DNA from: Acidovorax sp.
GTDB taxonomy: Bacteria; Pseudomonadota; Gammaproteobacteria; Burkholderiales; Burkholderiaceae_C
DNA: 64,000 nucleotides
Direction: 5' to 3'
Assembly: GCF_022763525.1 (NCBI RefSeq)
Contig: NZ_JALEGG010000007.1
Location: forward strand, 50,906 to 114,905
Of this stretch, positions 34,999-43,223 are shown piece after piece. The translations under genes were made by a program, and so were the position numbers. The notes beneath the pieces are model-generated. The model was given only the letters and a program-made list of their open reading frames with translations, was not told the origin of the DNA and did not search any database. Position 1 is the stretch's first letter. Each line of letters starts with the position of its first letter.

Positions 34999-35574
34999 AT
35001 GACCGAACGCCCCTTCACCGACGTGGCCGTGATCATGCGCTGCGAGCGCATCGACAACCGCTGGCAGCCCTGGCGCTGGTCGCTGGCCGAAGTGGTGATG
35101 CATGAGCCGGCCTTTGGCACTGAGCCCCGCCCGCTGATCCAGGACGAGCGTGAGCAGCGCTGGCTGTTTCCCAACTTGCGCGTCGAACTGTTCCGCGACG
35201 ACGCCGAGGGCTACCACCTGAACCTCAGCTCGCCCGCGCCGTGCTGGTTCGTGATGTGGCGCCGCGACGAGGACAGCGGTAACGGCGAGACGCCGTTGGC
35301 CCGCCCCGTGGCCGTGAGCCTGAGCTACCACGACGCCGGCCGCTGGCTGGACGCGCAGGAAACCGTGGAGCAGGTGCCCGCGCCCGCCGAAGTGGTCGAG
35401 ACCTTGCGCGCCTTCGTGGCCGAGCATTTCCAGCCCGAACCCAAGCGCCGTCAGCGTCCCGACAGCTTCCGGCCGCTGCAGGACCGGTTTGGAAACCCCG
35501 CCTCCGTGTCCACCGAAAAGCGCCGCGGGCCAGGACCTGCGGGCAACCCGGCCGGAGGCCGCGGCCATGGGTGA
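34999..35574 (+). CDS. DUF3305 family protein
   Basis: The 191-residue soluble protein matches the DUF3305 pattern I know from formate dehydrogenase loci: FTDVAVIMRCERIDNRWQPWRWSLAEVV, LFPNLRVELFRDDAEGYHLNLSSPAPCWFVMWR and PVAVSLSYHDAGRWLDAQETVEQVPAPAE. The last 45 residues are basic and Pro/Gly-rich. It follows fdsA by 66 bp and overlaps the DUF3306 gene by 8 bp. A role in maturing or wiring the formate dehydrogenases is inferred only from location. Confidence 0.85.
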   Translation: MTERPFTDVAVIMRCERIDNRWQPWRWSLAEVVMHEPAFGTEPRPLIQDEREQRWLFPNLRVELFRDDAEGYHLNLSSPAPCWFVMWRRDEDSGNGETPLARPVAVSLSYHDAGRWLDAQETVEQVPAPAEVVETLRAFVAEHFQPEPKRRQRPDSFRPLQDRFGNPASVSTEKRRGPGPAGNPAGGRGHG

Positions 35575-36331
35575 CGGTTTTTTGGGCCGCTGGTCCCGCC
35601 GCAAGCAGGAGGTGCGCGAAGGCAAGCCTGTGGCGGACCCGCCCCTGCCGTCGCCGCCTGCGGTCACATCCCCGGCCCAGCCCGAGGCCCCATCGCCGGC
35701 ACAGTCCGCTTCCGGGGGCTTGTCTGCACCCGTCACGCCACCTGCACCTCCACCCGCTGCCGAGGCTGCTGCGTCCATCGCCGAGGCCCCGGTGCCCACG
35801 CTGGAAGACGCCCAGGCGCTCACGCCGGCCTCCGATTTCACCGCGTTCGTGGCACGCGGCGTGCCGCCCGAAGTGCGCAACGTGGCCATGAAGAAACTGT
35901 TCGCCGATCCCCACTTCAATGTGATGGACGGCCTGGACATCTACGTGGGCGATTACACGCAGCCCGATCCGCTGCCCGCCGGCATGCTGCGCCAGATGGC
36001 CAGTGCCCACGCCATGGGCTTTTTCGACGAGGAAAAGAAGACGGCGACGGGGCAGGCACCGGCGTTGTCTGAAGGCGAGGGTTCAATAGCCCCTGCCATT
36101 GCTCAGCCTCGGGATGATGCGGGGGCCACCGGTGCCGCAGACGTGGCAAAGTCCGAGGTATGCAACGCTGTTCCCGGCGTTTCCACCAGCGAGCCTGCGC
36201 TGGCCGACCGTTCTGCACCAGAACAGATGGCCATGCCAGCCAGCCACACCCACGATGACCACGACGCTCATTTGCGATTGCAACCGGACGATGCCCCTCA
36301 ACGCCAAGGCGCTGGGCGAGGCACTGCATGA
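35567..36331 (+). CDS. DUF3306 family protein
   Basis: The 254-residue protein starts MGDGFLGRWSRRKQEVREG, the usual DUF3306 opening. After a Pro/Ala-rich linker of about 65 residues it has the family core LTPASDFTAFVARGVPPEVRNVAMKKLFADPHFNVMDGLDIYVGDYTQPDPLPAGMLRQM. The C-terminal 80 residues look unstructured and end in a His/Asp-rich stretch. Its last 77 bp overlap the next gene in another frame, an unusually long overlap. Function unknown; it occurs with formate dehydrogenase genes. Confidence 0.85.
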   Translation: MGDGFLGRWSRRKQEVREGKPVADPPLPSPPAVTSPAQPEAPSPAQSASGGLSAPVTPPAPPPAAEAAASIAEAPVPTLEDAQALTPASDFTAFVARGVPPEVRNVAMKKLFADPHFNVMDGLDIYVGDYTQPDPLPAGMLRQMASAHAMGFFDEEKKTATGQAPALSEGEGSIAPAIAQPRDDAGATGAADVAKSEVCNAVPGVSTSEPALADRSAPEQMAMPASHTHDDHDAHLRLQPDDAPQRQGAGRGTA

Positions 36332-38360
36332 AGACCTGAACCTGCACTCCACCCTGTGCCGCCGCGAGGCCGGGGCGTTCCAAAAAGCCATCCGCAGCGG
36401 CGACGACGTGGTGGTGGCTTGCACGCAGGAGCAGCGCCTGTTCGGCGAACTGGGCCAGCAGACCGAAGGCGCGGTGTCGCCCATCCGCTTCGTCAACATC
36501 CGCGAAACGGGCGGATGGAGCCGCGACGCCACCCAGGCCACCCCCAAGCTGGCAGCCCTGCTGGCCGCGGCCCGTTTGCCAGACCCCCCGCCCGTGCCCA
36601 CGGTGACCTACCAAAGCCACGGCCGCTTGCTCATCATCGGGCCGCTGGATGCGGCTGAGCAGGCGGCGGCCTTGGTGTCGGACGTGCTGAACGTGACGCT
36701 GTTCACCCAGGGCCCCGGCAACGCGGGCGGCATGCAGGCCCGCCGCTACCCCGTGCTGGGCGGGCGCATCACCGGCCTCACCGGCTGGCTGGGCGCGTTT
36801 GAGCTGCAGTGGGCGGCCGACAACCCCATCGACCTGGATCTGTGCACACGCTGCAATGCCTGCGTGGCCGCGTGCCCCGAAAACGCCATCGGGCTGGACT
36901 ACCAGATCGACCTGGCTGCGTGCCAGTTACACCGCGCCTGCGTCAAGGTCTGCCAGGTGGCGGGCGCCATCGACTTCACGCGCGATGCCCAGGCGCAGAC
37001 CGAGCGTTTCGACCTAGTGCTGGACCTGCGCCCAGCCACCGCCACGCCCACGTTCTTGCAGCATGCGTTGCCGCAAGGCTACTTCCGCTGGGATGGGCGG
37101 GACATGGGGGCGCTGCTGAAGTTGCGCGAGCTGGTGGGCGAGTTCGAAAAGCCCCGGTTCTTTGCCTACAAGCAGAAACTCTGCGCCCACAGCCGCAACG
37201 AAACCGTGGGCTGCAATGCCTGCGTGGACATCTGCTCGGCCGAAGCCATCAGCAGCGACAAGAGCCGCCAGCGGATTGTGGTGAACCCCAACCTGTGCGT
37301 GGGCTGCGGCGCCTGCACCACGGTGTGCCCCACCGGCGCGCTCACCTATGCCTATCCGGCGGCAGGCGAGCAGGGCGCCAAATTCAAGACATTGCTCGCC
37401 ACCTATGCCGCCGCCGGTGGCAAGGACGCCGTCTTGTTGCTGCACAGCCAGGAACGCGGCCAAGCGTTGGTGGAAGAGCTTGGCCGGGCCGCGCAGCTGC
37501 AGCTGGCGCACGGCGTGCCCGCCAACGTCATTCCCGTCGCGCTGTGGCACACCGCGAGCACGGGGGTGGACTTGTGGCTGAGCGCTATTGCCTACGGGGC
37601 ATCGCAGGTGGTGCTGCTGACCACACAGGAAGAAGCGCCACAGTACCTGGAGGGACTGCAGGCGCAAATGGACGTGGCGCAGGCCATCCTGCGCGGCCTG
37701 GGCTACACCGGCACGCACGTGCAACTGTTGCGCGCGACGCACCCCACCGAGCTGGATGCCGGGTTGCAGGCCTTGAGCCTGACCCGACAGAAGACCCCGG
37801 CCGTGCCCGCGCGTTTTGCGGTGGCGCAGGAAAAGCGCAGCACGCTGGAGATGGCGCTGGACCATCTCATCGAGCAGGCGCTCATGCCCGCGGCCGAGCG
37901 GCCCGAGGCCATTGCATTGCCTGCCGTGGGGTCTCCCCTTGGCACTGTCGAAGTCAACAAGGACCGCTGTACCTTGTGCCTGAGCTGCGTGAGCGCCTGT
38001 CCCGCCAGCGCCCTGCAGGACAACCCCCAGCTGCCGCAACTGCGCTTCATTGAAAAGAACTGCGTGCAGTGCGGTCTGTGCGCCACGACCTGTCCGGAAG
38101 ACGCCATCACCTTGCAACCTCGCCTGTTGCTCACGTCCGAGCGCGCACAGCTGCGGGTGCTCAACGAAGCCAAGCCCTGGGCCTGTGTGCGCTGCAGCAA
38201 GCCCTTCGGCACCGTCAAAGCCATCGAGGCCATGCTGGGCAAGCTGGCGGGGCACGCCATGTTCCAGGGCGAGGCCCTGGAGCGCCTGAAGATGTGCAGC
38301 GACTGCCGCGTGATCGACCTGTATTCCTCGCAAAACGAAGCGAAAGTGACCGACCTGTGA
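36255..38360 (+). CDS. Multi-[4Fe-4S] ferredoxin-type protein of the formate dehydrogenase cluster
   Basis: The 701-residue soluble protein contains several ferredoxin-type cysteine sets: CTRCNACVAACPENAI at about 195, CNACVDICSAEAI and CVGCGACTTVCPTGAL near 330-365, CTLCLSCVSACPASAL and CVQCGLCATTCPEDAI near 575-620, and C-terminal Cys pairs (CVRCSKPFG, CSDCRVID). Between them is a Cys-poor alpha/beta region (about 375-530) resembling an electron-transfer or hydrogenase-delta-like domain. It begins MTTTLICDCNRTMPLN inside the DUF3306 gene. It is probably an electron carrier or assembly platform serving the formate dehydrogenases, a role inferred from context. Confidence 0.82.
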   Translation: MTTTLICDCNRTMPLNAKALGEALHEDLNLHSTLCRREAGAFQKAIRSGDDVVVACTQEQRLFGELGQQTEGAVSPIRFVNIRETGGWSRDATQATPKLAALLAAARLPDPPPVPTVTYQSHGRLLIIGPLDAAEQAAALVSDVLNVTLFTQGPGNAGGMQARRYPVLGGRITGLTGWLGAFELQWAADNPIDLDLCTRCNACVAACPENAIGLDYQIDLAACQLHRACVKVCQVAGAIDFTRDAQAQTERFDLVLDLRPATATPTFLQHALPQGYFRWDGRDMGALLKLRELVGEFEKPRFFAYKQKLCAHSRNETVGCNACVDICSAEAISSDKSRQRIVVNPNLCVGCGACTTVCPTGALTYAYPAAGEQGAKFKTLLATYAAAGGKDAVLLLHSQERGQALVEELGRAAQLQLAHGVPANVIPVALWHTASTGVDLWLSAIAYGASQVVLLTTQEEAPQYLEGLQAQMDVAQAILRGLGYTGTHVQLLRATHPTELDAGLQALSLTRQKTPAVPARFAVAQEKRSTLEMALDHLIEQALMPAAERPEAIALPAVGSPLGTVEVNKDRCTLCLSCVSACPASALQDNPQLPQLRFIEKNCVQCGLCATTCPEDAITLQPRLLLTSERAQLRVLNEAKPWACVRCSKPFGTVKAIEAMLGKLAGHAMFQGEALERLKMCSDCRVIDLYSSQNEAKVTDL

Positions 38361-38989
38361 GTGCCAACCCTTCATTGACCCTGTCTGCAGGCAGCTCGGC
38401 CCTGGACGAGGAAACCGCGCGGGCAGAGCTGTACGGGCTGCTGTCGCAGCTCTATTACGCGGCGCCTTCTGCGCAGCTGCTGTCGGCCCTGCGCGTAGCC
38501 GTGACCGAAGCACCTGCCGCCGGTGGCTTTTTGCAGGAGCCCTGGCAGCAGCTGGTGGGCGCGAGCCGCGCGGACAGCGATGCAGCCATCGCGCAAGAGT
38601 TCGACCGTCTGTTTGGCGGCGTGGGCAAGCCCGAGGTGTATCTGTATGGCTCGCACTACCTGAGCGGCTTCCTCAACGAAAAGCCGCTGGCGCGCCTGCG
38701 GGCCGACCTAGACCGGCTGGGCCTGGCGCGTGACGAGGCCATGCCGGAAACCGAGGACCACGTCGCCTACCTTTGCGAGGTGATGCGCTACCTCATCGCG
38801 GGCGACGACATGGCTGTCTGCAACCTGACGATGCAGCGCGATTTTTTTGCAGCCCATCTGCAGCCCTGGGTGCTTCAGTTGTGCGATGCGCTCAACGCGC
38901 ACCCCGCGGCCAGGTTTTATGCCGCGGTGGCCCATTTCACGCGGGCTTTCGTGTCAGTGGAAACCCAGGGGTTCGACATGCTGGAGTGA
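38357..38989 (+). CDS. TorD-family molybdoenzyme chaperone
   Basis: The 210-residue helical protein fits the TorD/DmsD/NarJ chaperone family that binds the Tat signal or the apo form of a molybdoenzyme. ARAELYGLLSQLYYAAPSAQLLSALR, EFDRLFGGVGKPEVYLYGSHYLSG and ETEDHVAYLCEVMRYLI are recognisable. It begins with GTG overlapping the upstream stop (GTGA). It sits directly before the Tat-exported formate dehydrogenase operon, which is its likely client, though it is translationally coupled to the soluble-enzyme side. Confidence 0.85.
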   Translation: MSANPSLTLSAGSSALDEETARAELYGLLSQLYYAAPSAQLLSALRVAVTEAPAAGGFLQEPWQQLVGASRADSDAAIAQEFDRLFGGVGKPEVYLYGSHYLSGFLNEKPLARLRADLDRLGLARDEAMPETEDHVAYLCEVMRYLIAGDDMAVCNLTMQRDFFAAHLQPWVLQLCDALNAHPAARFYAAVAHFTRAFVSVETQGFDMLE

Positions 38990-39050
38990 GGGCCGGGCCC
39001 CTCATTCGCCTTGCCTGTGTTGCTATGAAGTTGAGTGCACAGGTCGGGAC

Positions 39051-39092
39051 GTGTAAAGCGCGATTGCGAGCTTTTACACACTGACATAGACT
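39051..39092 (+). promoter_or_regulatory. Candidate promoter and overlapping inverted repeat before the fdhA operon
   Basis: TTGCGA (39064-39069) and TAGACT (39087-39092) lie 17 bp apart, a reasonable sigma-70 -35/-10 pair. Around the -35 is an inverted repeat, GTGTAAAGC (39051-39059) facing GCTTTTACAC (39070-39079), paired over 9 bp with one bulge. A regulator bound there would cover the promoter. A GGAGACA ribosome site precedes the ATG at 39137. Confidence 0.45.
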
Positions 39093-39136
39093 GTATGAAT
39101 TCCGTTTCATAGCTGCCAGCCATTCTGGAGACAAGC

Positions 39137-39346
39137 ATGCAGAACCGCCAGCCCAACACATCGCGCCGGAATTTCTTTTCCGGCGCCGCCACCGTCGGGG
39201 CAGCCGCAGCTGCCGTGGTGGCCCTCCCCCATGTGACGCCCTCCGAGCCGGTAGCTGCCGAGCCTGCTCGACCCGTGCCCGAAAACGGTGGTGGCTACCA
39301 CCTGTCCGCGCACGTGAAGCAGTACTACAAAACCACCCAGATCTGA
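39137..39346 (+). CDS. Small Tat-signal protein of the formate dehydrogenase operon
   Basis: The 69-residue protein has a twin-arginine motif SRRNFF at residues 9-14, a hydrophobic Ala/Val helix (GAATVGAAAAAVVALP), and a short tail ending GGYHLSAHVKQYYKTTQI. Proteins of this size and tail always precede the large subunit in this type of operon and are annotated as formate dehydrogenase region Tat proteins; their role is unknown. It ends 14 bp before fdhA. Confidence 0.85.
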   Translation: MQNRQPNTSRRNFFSGAATVGAAAAAVVALPHVTPSEPVAAEPARPVPENGGGYHLSAHVKQYYKTTQI

Positions 39347-39360
39347 ACGCGGGGCGCGCC

Positions 39361-42327
39361 ATGTTGCTCACCAAGAAGTCTTCCCACGCCCTGCAGAACG
39401 CCACGTCTGCATCGCCATTCGTTCACAGCCTGCGCCGCGGTTTGTCGCAGGCGCTGCCCACCATGGACCGGCGCTCGTTCCTGCGGCGCTCCGGCCTTGG
39501 CGTGGGGGTCGGCATCGCCGCCTCGCAACTGACGCTGGTCAAGAAGTCCAACGCCGCCGAAGGCGCCAAGGTCGCCGTCGGCGACAGCAAGATCGAAGTG
39601 CGCCGCACGGTGTGCACCCACTGCTCGGTGGGCTGCGCGGTCGATGCCGTGGTCGAGAACGGCGTGTGGGTGCGGCAAGAGCCCGTGTTCGACTCGCCCA
39701 TCAACCTGGGCGCCCACTGCGCCAAGGGCGCAGCCCTGCGTGAACACGGCCATGGCGAATACCGCCTGCGCTACCCGATGAAGCTCGTCAACGGCAAGTA
39801 CGAGCGCATCAGCTGGGACACGGCGCTCAACGAAATCACCGCCAAGATGCAGGAGCTGCGCAAGGCCAGCGGCCCCGACAGCGTGTACTTTGTGGGCTCG
39901 TCCAAGCACAACAACGAACAGGCCTACCTGCTGCGCAAGTTCGTGAGCTTCTGGGGCAGCAACAACTGCGACCACCAGGCCCGCATCTGCCACTCCACCA
40001 CGGTGGCCGGCGTGGCCAACACGTGGGGCTACGGCGCCATGACCAATTCGTACAACGACATGCAGAACAGCAAGTGCGCGTTGTACATCGGCTCCAACGC
40101 CGCCGAAGCCCACCCTGTGAGCATGCTCCACATGCTGCATGCCAAGGAGACCGGCTGCAAGATGATCGTGGTGGACCCGCGCTTCACCCGCACGGCGGCC
40201 AAGGCCGATGAATACGTGCGCATCCGCTCGGGCACTGACATCCCGTTCCTGTTCGGTCTGCTGTTCCACATCTTCAAGAACGGCTGGGAAGACAAGCAGT
40301 ACATCCACGACCGCGTGTACGGCATGGACAAGGTGCGCGAGGAAGTGCTTGCCAAGTGGACGCCCGACAAGGTGGAAGAGGCCTGCGGCGTCAAGGAAGC
40401 CCAGATGTTCAAGGTGGCCAAGATGATGGCCGAGGCCAAGCCCGCGACCATCGTGTGGTGCATGGGCCAGACGCAGCACACCATCGGCAACGCCATGGTG
40501 CGCGCATCGTGCATCCTGCAACTGGCGCTGGGCAACGTGGGCAAGAGCGGTGGCGGCACCAACATCTTCCGCGGCCACGACAACGTGCAGGGCGCCACCG
40601 ACGTGGGTCCCAACCCCGACTCGCTGCCCGGCTACTACGGTCTGGCCGAAGGCTCCTGGAAGCATTTCGCCAATGTGTGGGGTGTGGATTTCGAGTGGAT
40701 CAAGAAGCAGTACGCCTCGCCCGCGATGATGTCCAAGAACGGCATCACCGTGTCGCGCTGGATCGACGGCGTGCTCGAGAAGAACGAGCTCATCGACCAG
40801 GACTCCAACCTGCGCGGCGTGTTCTTCTGGGGCCATGCGCCCAACTCGCAAACCCGCGGCCTCGAAATGAAACGCGCCATGGACAAGCTCGACCTGTTGG
40901 TGGTGGTGGATCCGTATCCGTCGGCCACCGCCGCCATGGCGGCCATGCCGGGCAAGGCCGAAGATCTGAACCCCAACCGCGCGGTGTACCTGCTGCCGGC
41001 CGCAACGCAGTTCGAGACCAGCGGTTCGTGCACGGCCTCCAATCGCTCGCTGCAGTGGCGCGAGAAGGTCATCGAGCCGCTGTGGGAGAGCCGCAGCGAC
41101 CACATGATCATGTACCAGTTCGCGCAAAAGCTCGGCTTTGGCACCGAACTGTGCAAGAACTACAAGATGCAGAAGGTCAAGGGCATGGACGAGCCCGTGC
41201 CCGAGGACATCCTGCGCGAAATCAACAAGAGCGTCTGGACCATCGGCTACACCGGCCAGAGCCCTGAGCGCCTCCAGGCCCACATGAAGAACATGCACCT
41301 GTTCGACGTGAAGACCTTGAAGGCCAAGGGCGGCAAGGACAAGGAAACAGGCTACGACTTCACGGGCGACTACTTTGGCCTGCCCTGGCCCTGCTACGGC
41401 ACGCCCGAGCTCAAGCACCCCGGCTCCCCCAACCTGTACGACACGTCCAAGCACGTGATGGAAGGGGGCGGCAACTTCCGCGCCAACTTCGGCGTGGAGA
41501 AGGATGGCGTGAACCTGCTGGCCGAAGACGGTTCGCATTCGGTGGGCAGCGAGATCACCACGGGCTACCCTGAGTTCGACCACGTGCTGCTGAAAAAGCT
41601 GGGCTGGTGGGACGACCTCTCGGACGCCGAGAAGGCCAAGGCCGAGGGCAAGAACTGGAAGACGGACCCCACCGGGGCCATCATCCGCGTGGCCATGAAG
41701 CACGGCTGCCACCCGTTCGGCAACGCCAAAGCCCGCGCCGTGGTGTGGAACTTCCCCGACGCCATTCCGCAGCATCGCGAACCGCTGTACGGCACCCGGC
41801 CGGACCTCATGGCCAAGTACCCCACGCACGATGACAAGAAAGCCTTCTGGCGCCTGCCCACGCTGTACAAGAGCGTGCAGGAGAAGAACGTGGCGGACAA
41901 GGTGCACGAGAAGTTCCCGCTCATCCTCAGCTCCGGCCGCCTGGTCGAGTACGAAGGCGGTGGCGAGGAAACCCGGTCCAACCCCTGGCTGGCCGAGTTG
42001 CAGCAGGAATCGTTCGTCGAGATCAACCCCAAGACGGCCGCCGACCGCGGCATCCGCAACGGCGAGCGCGTGTGGCTCAGTTCTCCCACGGGAGCGCGAC
42101 TCAACGTGCAGGCGCTGGTCACCGAACGCGTGGCACCCGACACCGTGTGGATGCCGTTCCACTTCTCGGGCCACTGGCAGGGCGCTGACATGCTGGCCCA
42201 TTACCCCAAGGGCGCAGCCCCCGTGGTGCGCGGCGAAGCTGTGAACACCGCGACGACGTATGGCTACGACAGCGTGACCATGATGCAAGAAACCAAGACC
42301 ACGATCTGCAACGTGGAACGCGCCTGA
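39361..42327 (+). CDS. fdhA: Tat-exported formate dehydrogenase catalytic subunit
   Basis: This 988-residue molybdo/tungsto-bis-pyranopterin enzyme is the periplasmic formate dehydrogenase large subunit. A 35-residue extension precedes the Tat motif DRRSFLRRSG (36-45), with likely cleavage near residue 66. A [4Fe-4S] site follows (CTHCSVGC: Cys85, 88, 92, plus Cys120). Cys210 in HQARICHSTTVAG is the metal ligand, at the position that holds selenocysteine in E. coli FdnG. The C-terminal dinucleotide-binding domain ends VWMPFHFSGHWQGADML. It heads the subunit set fdhA-fdhB-lipoprotein-fdhC. Confidence 0.95.
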   Translation: MLLTKKSSHALQNATSASPFVHSLRRGLSQALPTMDRRSFLRRSGLGVGVGIAASQLTLVKKSNAAEGAKVAVGDSKIEVRRTVCTHCSVGCAVDAVVENGVWVRQEPVFDSPINLGAHCAKGAALREHGHGEYRLRYPMKLVNGKYERISWDTALNEITAKMQELRKASGPDSVYFVGSSKHNNEQAYLLRKFVSFWGSNNCDHQARICHSTTVAGVANTWGYGAMTNSYNDMQNSKCALYIGSNAAEAHPVSMLHMLHAKETGCKMIVVDPRFTRTAAKADEYVRIRSGTDIPFLFGLLFHIFKNGWEDKQYIHDRVYGMDKVREEVLAKWTPDKVEEACGVKEAQMFKVAKMMAEAKPATIVWCMGQTQHTIGNAMVRASCILQLALGNVGKSGGGTNIFRGHDNVQGATDVGPNPDSLPGYYGLAEGSWKHFANVWGVDFEWIKKQYASPAMMSKNGITVSRWIDGVLEKNELIDQDSNLRGVFFWGHAPNSQTRGLEMKRAMDKLDLLVVVDPYPSATAAMAAMPGKAEDLNPNRAVYLLPAATQFETSGSCTASNRSLQWREKVIEPLWESRSDHMIMYQFAQKLGFGTELCKNYKMQKVKGMDEPVPEDILREINKSVWTIGYTGQSPERLQAHMKNMHLFDVKTLKAKGGKDKETGYDFTGDYFGLPWPCYGTPELKHPGSPNLYDTSKHVMEGGGNFRANFGVEKDGVNLLAEDGSHSVGSEITTGYPEFDHVLLKKLGWWDDLSDAEKAKAEGKNWKTDPTGAIIRVAMKHGCHPFGNAKARAVVWNFPDAIPQHREPLYGTRPDLMAKYPTHDDKKAFWRLPTLYKSVQEKNVADKVHEKFPLILSSGRLVEYEGGGEETRSNPWLAELQQESFVEINPKTAADRGIRNGERVWLSSPTGARLNVQALVTERVAPDTVWMPFHFSGHWQGADMLAHYPKGAAPVVRGEAVNTATTYGYDSVTMMQETKTTICNVERA

Positions 42328-42349
42328 TCGCGCCGCGCAAGGAGACAAC

Positions 42350-42967
42350 ATGGCACGAATGAAATTCATCTGCGATGCAGAGCGCTGCATCGAGTGCAAC
42401 AGCTGCGTGACAGCCTGCAAGAACGAGCACGAGGTCCCCTGGGGCGTGAATCGCCGTCGCGTCGTCACGCTCAACGACGGTGTGCCCGGCGAGAAGTCCA
42501 TCTCGGTGGCCTGCATGCACTGCAGCGATGCGCCTTGCATGGCCGTCTGCCCCGTCAACTGCTTCTACCGCACCGAAGAGGGCGTGGTGCTGCACGACAA
42601 GGATGTCTGCATTGGCTGCGGCTACTGCAGCTATGCCTGCCCGTTTGGCGCGCCCCAGTTCCCGTCGCAAGGCACGTTTGGCGTGCGCGGCAAGATGGAC
42701 AAGTGCACCTTCTGCGCTGGCGGCCCCGAAGCCCACGGCAGCCAGGCCGAATTTGAAAAGTACGGCCGCAACCGCCTGGCCGAAGGCAAGCTGCCTGCTT
42801 GCGCCGAGATGTGCTCGACCAAAGCGCTGCTTGCAGGCGACGGCGACGTGGTGGCAGACATCTTCCGCAACCGCGTCGTGCAGCGCGGCAAGGGCGCCGA
42901 GGTGTGGGGCTGGGGCACGGCCTACGGTTCGCAACAGGCGGGGCAACCCGCAGGGGGCAAGTCATGA
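42350..42967 (+). CDS. fdhB: Formate dehydrogenase iron-sulfur (beta) subunit
   Basis: The 205-residue protein carries four [4Fe-4S] ferredoxin cysteine sets (CIECNSCVTACKNEH, CMHCSDAPCMAVCP, CIGCGYCSYACP, and KCTFC with CAEMC). It moves electrons from the FdhA site to the membrane cytochrome. It has no signal peptide, so it is probably exported as a complex with FdhA on the Tat signal of that subunit. AAGGAGACAAC just upstream is a strong ribosome site. The stop overlaps the next start (ATGA). Confidence 0.94.
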   Translation: MARMKFICDAERCIECNSCVTACKNEHEVPWGVNRRRVVTLNDGVPGEKSISVACMHCSDAPCMAVCPVNCFYRTEEGVVLHDKDVCIGCGYCSYACPFGAPQFPSQGTFGVRGKMDKCTFCAGGPEAHGSQAEFEKYGRNRLAEGKLPACAEMCSTKALLAGDGDVVADIFRNRVVQRGKGAEVWGWGTAYGSQQAGQPAGGKS

Positions 42968-43215
42968 TGAAGCGTCCTGTCCAATCCACCGTGGCCGCAG
43001 CGGTGGCGCTGATGGCACTGGTGGCGCTGACCGCCTGTGGCGAGAAGCCGCAGACCGGCGCGGCCATCCGCACCGATGCAGCGCCTTACGCCGGCACGGG
43101 CAGCAACTTCATGCAGCCCGGCTGGAAGGCTGGCGACAAAGCCGCGTGGGAGGCGCAGTTGAAAGCACGCCAGCAGTACGGCCAGAACGAATACACCCGC
43201 AGCCAGAACAAGTGA
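42964..43215 (+). CDS. Small lipoprotein in the formate dehydrogenase operon
   Basis: The 83-residue precursor has a signal peptide with a lipobox LTAC (Cys25), leaving a mature lipoprotein of under 60 residues. The mature part is hydrophilic, with TDAAPYAGTGSNFMQPGWKAGDKAAWEAQLKARQQYGQNEYTRSQNK. It lies between the beta and gamma subunits, coupled to fdhB. It might help anchor the complex at the periplasmic face. I know of no defined function. Confidence 0.8.
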   Translation: MMKRPVQSTVAAAVALMALVALTACGEKPQTGAAIRTDAAPYAGTGSNFMQPGWKAGDKAAWEAQLKARQQYGQNEYTRSQNK

Positions 43216-43223
43216 GGCCCACC

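Noticed and set aside
39015..39060. TGTTGCTATGAAG near the fdhA promoter as a further repeat copy
   Set aside because: It matches only the first few bases of the repeat; no GCGCTT/AAGCGC arms follow.
39325..42558. A 1077-codon open frame antisense to fdhA
   Set aside because: Long antisense frames are expected opposite GC-rich genes with strong third-position bias. The translation is His/Val/Ala-rich with no domain, while the plus strand encodes a full formate dehydrogenase.
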